From: Dermabacteraceae bacterium TAE3-ERU27 | GTDB taxonomy: Bacteria; Actinomycetota; Actinomycetes; Actinomycetales; Dermabacteraceae | NCBI GenBank assembly: GCA_019218415.1 | Contig: JAHUUL010000001.1 | Span: forward strand, 186,001-250,000 | Direction of reading: 5' to 3' | Length of the DNA: 64,000 nucleotides | Part shown: piece after piece, positions 37,570 through 45,265 of the stretch | Position numbering within the stretch: the first letter of the stretch is position 1 | Layout of the letters: every line of letters starts with the position of its first letter | Program-made: the position numbers and the translations under genes | Notes under the pieces: model-generated | Seen by the model: only the letters and a program-made list of their open reading frames with translations | What the model was told of the DNA's origin: nothing | Databases searched by the model: none

Positions 37570-37590
37570 GATAATGACAACGGTTATCAT
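37570..37590. promoter_or_regulatory. Fur/Zur-type box upstream of the five-gene metal operon
   Basis: GATAATGACAACGGTTATC (37570-37588) agrees at 15 of 19 positions with the classical Fur-box GATAATGATAATCATTATC and contains a near-perfect palindrome ATGACAACGGTTATCAT (37574-37590, one mismatched pair). It lies about 80 bases before the wall-protein start. Considering the zinc-type binding protein, Zur is the likely ligand-responsive repressor, but Fur cannot be excluded. Confidence 0.7.
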
Positions 37591-37629
37591 ACACATCTTC
37601 TCTTGTCAGCACACCGTTTTCTCTCGGTA

Positions 37630-37673
37630 AAAGAAAAAGGAAGGGGGGCTCACGCTTTGCGCAAGCCCCCCTT
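37630..37673 (-). terminator. Terminator of the second wall-protein gene
   Basis: Read on the minus strand, AAGGGGGGCT pairs with AGCCCCCCTT around a 13-base loop (37641-37673) and is followed by CCTTTTTCTTTT. It separates the upstream monocistronic wall-protein gene from the five-gene operon. Confidence 0.88.
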
Positions 37674-37700
37674 GTTAGTTGCTAACCCTTACGGGATCCA

Positions 37701-40589
37701 TCAGGAGTTATCTCGCTGGGAATCCTGCTGCTGGAACCGGCGACGGAGCAGGAGCGCCCCGCTACCGCCGGCCAGTAGCATCAGGGCCACACCCAGGGGC
37801 ACCGCCGCGTCGCTGCCCGTGCGGGGAAGCTTGGTGCGGGCCGCATCGGAGGAGTCGCCCCCCTGGGAAAGGCTCGGCGACTTTTCCGGTGCGGAGGTAT
37901 CGGCGCGCGGCGCTTTCTTGGCCTTGTCCACTTCCTGCGCTTTAACCTGCTTGCCCTCCTTTGTGGGGGAGGCGGAAACCGGCGACTTTTCCGGTGCCGG
38001 AGCCTCTTCCTTTTCGGGCGTGGCGGGAGTCTCCGGCTGCGCTGCACCTTCCGGGGTGGCAGGCTGAGACGGCTTCACCGGTATGACTGGTGCGCCATCA
38101 GCAGGCTCTGCAGGTTTGGTGGGATCCTCTGCGGGCTTTGCGGGAGCGGTCGGCTCCGCGTGAGTGGCCGGTTCCTCTGCCGGTTCACCGGGCTGGGTGG
38201 GCTCCTCTACCGGTTCTGCAGGGGTTTCCGGTTCCGCAGGAGTGGTGGGTTCCGCCGGAGTGGCCGGTTCCGCCGAGGTTTCCGGTTCTGCGGGGGCCGT
38301 CGGCTCCGCAGGAGTGGTCGGTTCCGTAACCGGATCCGCCGGGGCGGGAGTTTCCTCCTCCGGCTTGGCCGGGGCCACGTAGCCCTTGCCGCGGAACTCA
38401 TCGCCCACGGTCCAGGTGTAAACGGCCTCGTTGGAAACTTCCCGCTGGCCGTCCTTTGCGCCAACCGCGCGAACCTTCACGGTGTAGACGCCGGGCTTGG
38501 TGAACACCCAGTTTGCGTGCGTGTGGGCCGGGAAGGTCTGCTCGCGTACGGCACCGGTCTTGAGTTCGGTGGCGCCGTCCTTGAGGAGAGGGGTCATGCC
38601 GGTGAAGCCGGTGCCGAACAGGAAGATCTGGCCGGGTCCGGAAACCTCGGTGAACTCGATGTCGATGCCGGGTGCAAATCCCGTACCGCCCGTGCTCAGG
38701 GTGTCCCAGCCGGGCCAGAGCAGGTTGTGATCCTGGGTCTGGGGCAGGAAGAAACGATCCTTGCCCTCGCCGGGGAATCCGGTGGGGATGTCCATCTTGG
38801 CGGCCGATTTCACGTGCAGTTCCACCGTTTCCGGGGCGCGCAGCACGTGGCTGCCGGTGACATCCTCCTTGAGGGTGAGGCGCAGCTTGCCGTCCTGCAC
38901 ATCGACGTTAAAGGCGTCCATGTGGCCGTGGTCGAACACCAGCCTTTCCGTAGCGCTGTCCTCGTTCGGATTTTCCGGATTCGCGGGTTCCGTGACCGGC
39001 TTTGCGGGCTCCTCCACGGGGGTGGCGGGGGTCGGTTCTACCGGCGCGGGCTCCGGCGCCGGAGCCGGGTTCGGCTGGATCGGCTCGGCGGGAGAAGTGG
39101 CCACCGGCGTTTCCGCGTTTTCCCGCTCGCAGGAGTTGGCGATCGCCTTGCTGCCTACCGCGTAGAACACGGTGTAGAAATCGTAGTTGCGCTCACCCGT
39201 GGTCTTTTCGTAGGAGATCGTGTATTCGACCTGGTAGAAGCCGGGGTGAGAGAACACGAGCGACGGGTGTACGTGGGTCGGTTCATTGATGCGCCACACC
39301 TGGTTTTGGTCGCGCGACTGCAGATCCACCTCGTACGTGCCGGTGAGGCTGTCGTAGTGGCCGAGGGCGAAGGATGCGCCCGCGGGCCCCTCGAAAGACT
39401 CCAGCTTTACCTTGGTGTCCTTGTTGTTCGTGTAGTCCAGATCTTCGGTGGAGAATCCCGGCCAGGGGATGCCCGCCTTTTGCACCTCGGGAAGCTCCCA
39501 CTTCTCGCCTGTGCCGACGGCGCTCGCCAACTTCGCGAAGCGCTTGTCCTTGCCCACCTTCACCTTGGCCTTGTCGGGCACCTCGATGACGACGCTGGAG
39601 CTGCCGTGATCGACCTGCTTACCGCCGGGGAGGTCCTGGCGCATGAAGGCGGCCAGCCAACCGTCGTCGCCCATTTTGGTGCGCAGGTCCAGGTGCCCCT
39701 CGGAAACATGGGTGCACTTGGGCAGTTCTTTGGTCGGGTTGAAGGCCAGCGGATCGAAAGGCTGCGGGGTATTAGGGGAGTCCTCTTCCGCCGGGGGGTT
39801 GCCGATATCGAACTGCTCCGCCGGGGTGGTTATCCTGGCGCCCTTGTAGGTGCCCGCGGGGATACCTAGTTCTTCGTCGGTGCCGACAAGCCAGGTTACG
39901 GTCTGCACGTCGGAAGTAACTTCCTTGCCCTCGCGGGTCTTGGCGTGGACCCGCCACTTGGTGTCGTAGCGGCCCGGCTTGGTGAATGCCCAGTTGGTGT
40001 GCGCGTGGGCACCCGGCTCCATCGGGAAGATGGAAAACTGCTTGTCTTTCGAGGAGAAGAGGCGATCGGCCAGCTCTCCCTTGTTGGTGTTGTAAACCTC
40101 TACGTCACCGGGGCCACCCGAAGCGATCAATTCCAGCTTCACGGACTCCGGGAAGAACTTTTCCGGGATGTCGTGGCTGGCGCCAAAACCCGCCCAAACC
40201 GGGCTCCAGCCGTAGATGTAGTCCTGCGGGGAGGCCCAGATGACGTCCCCCGGCTTGCCGAGGAAGGCCAGGTCCTTACGGTGGGGCACCTTTATGCGCG
40301 AGGTTTCGATGCCTCGCGTGTCGGCGTCGGGGCCGAGGCGAACGAACACCTCGTCGGCCGGGCGCGGGCGGGAACCGTCCACCACTTTCACCGTGAAGTG
40401 CCCGTCCTTTTCGTCTCCCTCCCAGGAAATGTGGGCGGCATCGACGTGCCTGCGGTAGAGGAGGTCGCGTCCCTCGAAGGTATCTGCGGCGTAGGCGAGC
40501 GGGGCGCTCGCGAATCCGACCAGCACCACGGCGAGGGCCGTGACCAGCGCGAGGGCACGTTCCGCGTGCCTTTGTGCCGGTTTCAGCAT
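37701..40589 (-). CDS. Second LPxTG wall protein with choice-of-anchor M domains (paralogue)
   Basis: This 962-residue wall protein is a close paralogue of the 1170-residue neighbour: the signal peptide and first ~500 residues are nearly identical. It has three choice-of-anchor M domains (about 40-245, 300-490, 560-745), each with an H-x-H...PGxY signature. A long Pro/Glu/Thr-rich repeat region (about 745-900, units like TPAEPT) follows, then LPRTG (921-925), a transmembrane helix and a basic tail. The start ATG 40589 has GGAAAGG upstream. It has its own Fur/Zur-like box and terminator, so it is an independent transcription unit. It probably serves as an alternative or additional wall receptor for the same importer. 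Confidence 0.92.
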   Translation of the reverse strand: MLKPAQRHAERALALVTALAVVLVGFASAPLAYAADTFEGRDLLYRRHVDAAHISWEGDEKDGHFTVKVVDGSRPRPADEVFVRLGPDADTRGIETSRIKVPHRKDLAFLGKPGDVIWASPQDYIYGWSPVWAGFGASHDIPEKFFPESVKLELIASGGPGDVEVYNTNKGELADRLFSSKDKQFSIFPMEPGAHAHTNWAFTKPGRYDTKWRVHAKTREGKEVTSDVQTVTWLVGTDEELGIPAGTYKGARITTPAEQFDIGNPPAEEDSPNTPQPFDPLAFNPTKELPKCTHVSEGHLDLRTKMGDDGWLAAFMRQDLPGGKQVDHGSSSVVIEVPDKAKVKVGKDKRFAKLASAVGTGEKWELPEVQKAGIPWPGFSTEDLDYTNNKDTKVKLESFEGPAGASFALGHYDSLTGTYEVDLQSRDQNQVWRINEPTHVHPSLVFSHPGFYQVEYTISYEKTTGERNYDFYTVFYAVGSKAIANSCERENAETPVATSPAEPIQPNPAPAPEPAPVEPTPATPVEEPAKPVTEPANPENPNEDSATERLVFDHGHMDAFNVDVQDGKLRLTLKEDVTGSHVLRAPETVELHVKSAAKMDIPTGFPGEGKDRFFLPQTQDHNLLWPGWDTLSTGGTGFAPGIDIEFTEVSGPGQIFLFGTGFTGMTPLLKDGATELKTGAVREQTFPAHTHANWVFTKPGVYTVKVRAVGAKDGQREVSNEAVYTWTVGDEFRGKGYVAPAKPEEETPAPADPVTEPTTPAEPTAPAEPETSAEPATPAEPTTPAEPETPAEPVEEPTQPGEPAEEPATHAEPTAPAKPAEDPTKPAEPADGAPVIPVKPSQPATPEGAAQPETPATPEKEEAPAPEKSPVSASPTKEGKQVKAQEVDKAKKAPRADTSAPEKSPSLSQGGDSSDAARTKLPRTGSDAAVPLGVALMLLAGGSGALLLRRRFQQQDSQRDNS
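38095..38350 (-). repeat. Pro/Glu/Thr repeat region in the second wall protein
   Basis: Tandem degenerate 18-base units encode six-residue repeats such as TPAEPT, APAEPE and TPAEPV. It is the wall-spanning spacer. Repeat number could vary by recombination. Confidence 0.8.
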
Positions 40590-40662
40590 GGTTTTCCTTT
40601 CCAAGCGGGTCGGCCTGCGGGCAGGAAATGAGCGCCTGGTGCGGCAGGTTACCGACCATATA

Positions 40663-40683
40663 GATAACAAGAATGATTATCAT
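40663..40683. promoter_or_regulatory. Fur/Zur-type box upstream of the second wall-protein gene
   Basis: The minus-strand 19-mer GATAATCATTCTTGTTATC (40681-40663) matches the Fur-box consensus at 14 of 19 positions. It contains the exact palindrome ATGATTATCAT (40673-40683, odd centre). It lies about 75 bases before the start codon, at the same distance as the box of the paralogous operon. Confidence 0.65.
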
Positions 40684-40729
40684 ATACGGCTGTGCTGGGA
40701 AAAAGATCCATGCCGGGCTCGGACTGCGG

Positions 40730-41431
40730 TTAGCGCCGTTGCAGCAGCCTGGCCGCGAGCGGGGAACTCGCATAAATAGCGAGGGCCGACAGTGGCACCG
40801 TGCTTGCTATCGCTAGGACGCCTGCCGCCTGCCCGTACCCGGAGGGAGCAAAAAGTATCGTCGCGAACCCGTAGATAACCGGCCCCTGGGAGAGCAGGAC
40901 GAACATGGTTAGCAGGCAAAATGCGGTGATGAAGAATCTGTGCCAGCCGGCGTAGGTGACCAAGAATGCTACGGCCGCACACAGGTTGCAGACGCTCCAG
41001 AGTATGCAAACGGTTATCAGGGCAAAGGCCGTGTAGCCGCCTAACAGGAAATCTACGAGGCCTAGGTTTGGTTGCGCAGCATCGCTAAACGGGTCGTTAA
41101 AGATGTAGTAAGAGATGGCCGAAACCACCTGCATCAATATGCAACAGGCCCCAATCAGTCCCAGGAAGCGTATCAGTGAGAGCGCGCGCATCCTTGCCTG
41201 CGTGGAGCGGGATATTCCCTGGGCGCGGAAAAAATACGCGACATCCGGGGTGCGGGAAGTGTCCTGGTGCAGCATTTGCACCACTCCCCATACCCCGAGG
41301 CCCATACCCAAGACGCTGGTTATCCATCCAATTGCGGGGATGCACGAGAGGAGTAGCAGGAGTGCGACGAAAATTGCCGTACCCAGGTTGAGGTCGCGCT
41401 GCGTGGTCCTATCTAGTTTGCGGGCGTTCAT
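40730..41431 (-). CDS. ABC-2-like membrane protein of a YtrA-type operon
   Basis: This 233-residue integral membrane protein has about six helices. It has no recognised permease motif, but it is translationally coupled (ATGA) to an ABC ATPase gene and a GntR-type repressor, the layout of B. subtilis ytrABC-like and other bacteriocin- or envelope-stress-induced exporters. It is probably the transmembrane partner of that ATPase. No terminator was recognised downstream. Confidence 0.72.
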   Translation of the reverse strand: MNARKLDRTTQRDLNLGTAIFVALLLLLSCIPAIGWITSVLGMGLGVWGVVQMLHQDTSRTPDVAYFFRAQGISRSTQARMRALSLIRFLGLIGACCILMQVVSAISYYIFNDPFSDAAQPNLGLVDFLLGGYTAFALITVCILWSVCNLCAAVAFLVTYAGWHRFFITAFCLLTMFVLLSQGPVIYGFATILFAPSGYGQAAGVLAIASTVPLSALAIYASSPLAARLLQRR

Positions 41432-42270
41432 AGCGTGCTCCTCAGGGTGTGGATTACTAGTTCGCTGCGGCTGGGACGGCTAAGTTTGCTGCCGGGTGGG
41501 AGGCCGGGGGCGTCGTCGGCTGCACAAAGGCCGACCTGCCAGCCGCCGCGCGTGCGGGCTCCGAATAAAAGGGAGGCGTCTTCTCCCTCGGGGACGTGAG
41601 CGAGCAGGAAATCGTCGGCCAAGGATTCGAGATCGCCGGTCAGCACGACGCGCCCGCGCGAGAGCAGAATTAGGTGATCCGCGAAGTTTTCCGCCTCGGA
41701 AATATCGTGGCTAGAAATGAGTATCGTGCGGTCCTCTTTAAGTAGGTATTCGCGTAGCTCGTCCACGAGCGTGTCTCGGGCTAGCGGGTCCAGGCGGGAG
41801 AGGGGTTCGTCTAGCAACAGGAAGCGGGAGGGGGTTGCCAGGGCTACCGACAGCATCGCCTGCGTGGCCTGGCCTGCCGAGAGTTCAGCGAATCCCTTGT
41901 TCGGTTTTACGTGGTAGCGCTCTAGGCGCGACAGCGCCGCCTCTATGTCGCAGTTAGGTATGTTGCGCATCAGCGCCAGGGTGTCCCATGAGGCGGGATA
42001 GAAAGGGGCGTCCGGCACCACGACTATTCCCGGCGGGGGAACGTCCTGGGTGGGGGAGAGGCGCTTGCCCAGGACCTCGACCGTGCCCGTTAATGGCAGC
42101 TGATCTCCCACCAGTGAGCGAATCAGGGTGCTTTTGCCCGCGCCGTTATCTCCTGCCAGCAGCGTCACGTATCCGGTGGGAATGGTGCAGGTGACGTTTG
42201 TGAGGGCGAGTGTGTTGCCGCGTTTGATGGTGATTTCGGTTAGCTGAGCTGCCGGTGGCGGGGTGTTCAT
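41428..42270 (-). CDS. ABC transporter ATPase
   Basis: This 280-residue ATPase has Walker A GDNGAGKST, a degenerate signature FAELSAGQATQAM (SAGQ instead of SGGQ), Walker B FLLLDEP followed by LSRLDPLARDTLVDEL, and switch His in SSHDISEAE. The Ala for Gly in the signature is seen in other exporter ATPases of this type. It sits between the GntR regulator and the membrane protein, overlapping both by 4 bases (ATGA). Confidence 0.9.
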   Translation of the reverse strand: MNTPPPAAQLTEITIKRGNTLALTNVTCTIPTGYVTLLAGDNGAGKSTLIRSLVGDQLPLTGTVEVLGKRLSPTQDVPPPGIVVVPDAPFYPASWDTLALMRNIPNCDIEAALSRLERYHVKPNKGFAELSAGQATQAMLSVALATPSRFLLLDEPLSRLDPLARDTLVDELREYLLKEDRTILISSHDISEAENFADHLILLSRGRVVLTGDLESLADDFLLAHVPEGEDASLLFGARTRGGWQVGLCAADDAPGLPPGSKLSRPSRSELVIHTLRSTL

Positions 42271-42686
42271 CGCGCCCTTCCTTCTCGGTAGTGGGACAGG
42301 GTTTGGTCGAGTAGGGCGTGCAGCTCTGTTTCTGCGAGGCCCACCCCGTCTGCGCGTTCCGCTACTTCGCGAAACGTTTCGCGAATGTCGGCTATCGCGC
42401 GGGTGCGCAGTTTCTGGGGGTCTTGGGAGCTAACGAAGTTGCCCTTGCCCTGCACGCTATAAAGGAAGCCTGCCGCGGCCAGATCCGAATAGGCGCGAGT
42501 GGTGGTTATGACCGACACCCCGAGCTCTTTTGCGAGCAGACGGATTGAGGGAAGCGGCGTGTGTGCGGGCAGTTTACCCGCCACTATCAATGCCTTTAGC
42601 TGCGAAAAAATCTGTTCGTAGAGCGGCTGCGGCTGCGCGGGGTCTACCTGTATAGGCGGTAGCGGAGCGCTTGTGTTTCCTCCCAT
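42267..42686 (-). CDS. GntR-family regulator, YtrA subfamily
   Basis: This 139-residue protein has an N-terminal winged helix with PLYEQIFSQLKALIVAGKL and LGVSVITTTRAYSDLAAAGFL, and a short C-terminal helical dimerisation segment instead of an effector domain, which defines the YtrA subgroup. It is the first gene of the operon and should repress it. The promoter is leaderless and overlaps a palindrome (separate entry). Confidence 0.9.
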   Translation of the reverse strand: MGGNTSAPLPPIQVDPAQPQPLYEQIFSQLKALIVAGKLPAHTPLPSIRLLAKELGVSVITTTRAYSDLAAAGFLYSVQGKGNFVSSQDPQKLRTRAIADIRETFREVAERADGVGLAETELHALLDQTLSHYREGRAR

Positions 42687-42692
42687 GGCAGG

Positions 42693-42729
42693 AGATTAGC
42701 CGTTATGGTGTCTATATGCAATAGGTACA
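42693..42729 (-). promoter_or_regulatory. Leaderless promoter and operator of the GntR-ABC operon
   Basis: On the minus strand, -35 TTGCAT (42721-42716), a 17-base spacer and -10 TAATCT (42698-42693) are followed after 6 bases by the ATG at 42686, with no Shine-Dalgarno. The imperfect palindrome TGTACCTAT-TGCAT-ATAGACA (42729-42709) overlaps the -35, which is ideal for autorepression by the GntR-type protein. Confidence 0.65.
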
Positions 42730-42789
42730 GATGGTGTGATTTTTGTTGGCGCGAACATGTGAACGTTCCCCTCTTTTGGGCAAAAGAGT

Positions 42790-42830
42790 GCCCCGGCCGA
42801 TTCCCATCGGCCGGGGCGTTATCCCTTTTC
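42790..42830 (-). terminator. Terminator of the glycosyltransferase-like gene
   Basis: GCCCCGGCCGA and TCGGCCGGGGC form an 11-base perfect stem (42790-42817). The minus strand continues ACTCTTTTG; the plus strand has ATCCCTTTT, so it may act in both directions. Confidence 0.75.
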
Positions 42831-42908
42831 CCCCTCATCGCGAGTCCTCCGCGCCTTAGGCTGCGGGTGTCGTTCGCGATGCGTTATCAGAATGTTACCT
42901 TAGTTTTC

Positions 42909-43973
42909 TTAACCGTCCCAGTCTTGTGGAGGAGTTGTTGAGTCTTTTATTAGGTTCTGGCGGGCTGTGGCGATGACTGCTTCGTGGGAGTCCTTTGCCT
43001 GTGTGGTGTCCAGGCCCAGGTCTCTGGCTACTTGCGTTGCATGTCGACGCCAGTCGAGGTTCTCGGCGGCATGTAGCTGCAACTTGCGGGATAGCTCAGG
43101 GGTCCATTCGGACAAGGCCGAGTGTAGCTCCGAGAGGGAGCCGTGTACATCCGTGGTGGATAGCCTGACCTGGGTCCAGTCTGGGAGCAGTTTCTTTGTC
43201 GTTGGACTCTCGGGAGGAATACCTGCTGTAAGAGCACCGTAGGCACAGGAATCTGTCCAGCGAGCGGTCAGATAGCTTCTCTCGTGGTGGGTGTAGTTTG
43301 CCGGGCTTACGAGGTTATTGAACGCTAATACCGCCTTCGTGTGGGCGTAGGCCTGATAGAGAGCGGTGGTGTCGTCATGATCTTTCCCGAACGGGGGACG
43401 CCCGGAAAAAGCTAGGGAGTGTTTGGCTGCCGCTTCTCCGGTTGCAAGGTCATCGTCCCATGCTGCAGGTTGGCGGCCTATGCGGGTGAGGTCAGTATTC
43501 TTCTTCAGTTCCTCAGTAACCGAAAGGGCTGTCTTTACGTCAGCACCCCAGGGTAGGCAGGATACGCTTACCCCTGTGCGTGATTCCCAGGCGGAGACAT
43601 CCTGGCCATCGGAGACGTAGATATGATCGAAAAACTGCCAGGTCTTAAGCGGTGGATTGACAATACGCGGGATGCGGTCCCACCAAAAACTATCTATGAC
43701 CCACCCATAGACTTGTGCGGCATGCCTATCGAGCATTTCCGCAGCGGCGTAGAGACCAGACGGGACAGGGGAAATTAGAAGCGCGTTATACCTTTTCCCT
43801 CGAATCCTGGGGAGTGTCGATCGAAGCTTTGTTTTGCGCGAATAGTTATGATTTAGAGGAAAGCGATAAAGCTCTCCTTCTAGGGTTGTGGCTAATACTT
43901 TTGCAGCTTGCGTGATAGGTGCCCATCCAGGGCCGCCGTCATCGATTAGTATGATGCGGAGAGGAGTCTCCAA
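42909..43973 (-). CDS. Glycosyltransferase-like protein (CgeB/GT1-type), orphan
   Basis: This 354-residue cytoplasmic protein has a GT-B-like appearance: an N-terminal Rossmann-like start (LRIILIDDGGPGWAP), a middle CgeB-like segment (FDHIYVSDGQDVSAWESRTGVSVSCLPWGADVK), and a C-terminal part with FNNLVSPANYTHHERSYLTARWTDSCAYGALTAG, resembling the nucleotide-sugar side of CgeB or DUF3880-type proteins. The start is the rare TTG at 43973, supported by AGGAGG 6-8 bases upstream. The gene is alone, AT-richer than its neighbours and flanked by a terminator, suggesting acquisition. The substrate is unknown. Confidence 0.6.
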   Translation of the reverse strand: METPLRIILIDDGGPGWAPITQAAKVLATTLEGELYRFPLNHNYSRKTKLRSTLPRIRGKRYNALLISPVPSGLYAAAEMLDRHAAQVYGWVIDSFWWDRIPRIVNPPLKTWQFFDHIYVSDGQDVSAWESRTGVSVSCLPWGADVKTALSVTEELKKNTDLTRIGRQPAAWDDDLATGEAAAKHSLAFSGRPPFGKDHDDTTALYQAYAHTKAVLAFNNLVSPANYTHHERSYLTARWTDSCAYGALTAGIPPESPTTKKLLPDWTQVRLSTTDVHGSLSELHSALSEWTPELSRKLQLHAAENLDWRRHATQVARDLGLDTTQAKDSHEAVIATARQNLIKDSTTPPQDWDG

Positions 43974-44159
43974 ATGTGTCCTCCTGACTTTTGAGGTAGC
44001 GAGAACCTTCTACGGAGCCTGCAACCTGTCTAAACAGCAAACTTTTTACTCCCTAAACTTAGCAGCCGGAAATATTTTGTGCGTGAAGTGTTTTAGAAAG
44101 TCAAGCCTGTTATACCAGAGGCGAGACGTAAAGGGGGGCTGTATGGGATTATCGAGGGC

Positions 44160-45233
44160 ATGAGCGATCCGATCTTTGCCCCGCACCCGCCGTACGTTCC
44201 CGCGCCCGACAGGTTTGAGAAGATGCCGCTGCGTTCCTGCGGCAATTCGGGTGTAAAGCTCCCCGCGATAGCCCTCGGTCTATGGCACAACTTCGGGGAC
44301 GACAAGCCCTTCCAGACCCAGCGCGACATAATCCGCCGCGCCATCGATCTGGGTGTCTCCCATATCGACCTGGCCAACAACTACGGGCCTCCGTACGGAG
44401 CGGCGGAAGAAAACTTCGGGCGGCTGATGGATAAGGATCTGCGCCCCTACCGAAACGAACTGGTGCTTTCCAGCAAGGCGGGATGGGACATGTGGCCCGG
44501 GCCTCACGGCTTCGGAGGCTCCCGTAAGTACCTGCTGACCAGCCTGGAAGAGTCCCTGCAGCGGATGCGCACCGATTACGTGGACATCTTTTACCACCAC
44601 CGCCCGGACCCGGACACGCCGCTGGAGGAAACCATGCTGGCGCTGCACCAGGCGGTTACTTCCGGCAAGGCGCTCTACGCCGGCGTTTCCTCCTACAGCC
44701 CAGAACTGACCCGCAAAGCCGCCGCGATCATGCGTGATCTCGGCACCCCGCTGCTGATCCACCAGCCCTCTTATTCGCTGCTGAACCGCTGGGTCGAAGA
44801 GGGGGAAGATTCACTGCTCAAAACCGCCCACGAAGAGGGCATGGGCGTGATCGGATTCTCGCCCCTGGCGCAGGGAATGCTGACCAATAAATACCTGGAC
44901 GGGGTGCCCGCGCAGTCCCGCGTCGCGAGCGGGAAAATGGACCGTGAGTTCCTGCGCGAAGAAACCCTCACCCACATCCGCGCCCTCGCGAAGATCGCCG
45001 AGGAACGCGGCCAGAGCCTCGCCCAAATGGCGATCTCGTGGGTGCTGCGCGGTCAGGGAGACGCCTCCCTCACCACCGCGCTGATCGGGGCTTCCTCCGT
45101 GGCCCAGCTGGAGGACTCCCTGGCTGCCGCGCAGAACCTCGATTTCACCGCCCAGGAACTTGCCGCCATCGACGAGCACGCGGTCGAATCCGGCATCAAC
45201 CTGTGGCAGCGCGCCACCGCATCGAAGAACTGA
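44160..45233 (+). CDS. Aldo/keto reductase (YghZ-like)
   Basis: This 357-residue NADPH-dependent reductase belongs to the AKR superfamily. The catalytic tetrad can be read as Asp70, Tyr75 (HIDLANNYG), Lys106 (LSSKAGW) and His146/147 (YHHRPDPD). PYGAAEENFG and the segment around residues 110-125 match the YghZ/L-glyceraldehyde-3-phosphate reductase subgroup (AKR14). It starts an operon with a nucleotidyltransferase, a GHMP kinase, an MFS transporter and a methyltransferase. Confidence 0.92.
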   Translation: MSDPIFAPHPPYVPAPDRFEKMPLRSCGNSGVKLPAIALGLWHNFGDDKPFQTQRDIIRRAIDLGVSHIDLANNYGPPYGAAEENFGRLMDKDLRPYRNELVLSSKAGWDMWPGPHGFGGSRKYLLTSLEESLQRMRTDYVDIFYHHRPDPDTPLEETMLALHQAVTSGKALYAGVSSYSPELTRKAAAIMRDLGTPLLIHQPSYSLLNRWVEEGEDSLLKTAHEEGMGVIGFSPLAQGMLTNKYLDGVPAQSRVASGKMDREFLREETLTHIRALAKIAEERGQSLAQMAISWVLRGQGDASLTTALIGASSVAQLEDSLAAAQNLDFTAQELAAIDEHAVESGINLWQRATASKN

Positions 45234-45265
45234 AACAGCCAGAAAACCTTTAGAGGAGCAACACG

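Noticed and set aside
38160-39869. 569-codon open frame opposite the second wall-protein gene
   Set aside because: Low-complexity shadow of the Pro/Glu repeat and of the choice-of-anchor domains; the opposite frame has a signal peptide and LPRTG.
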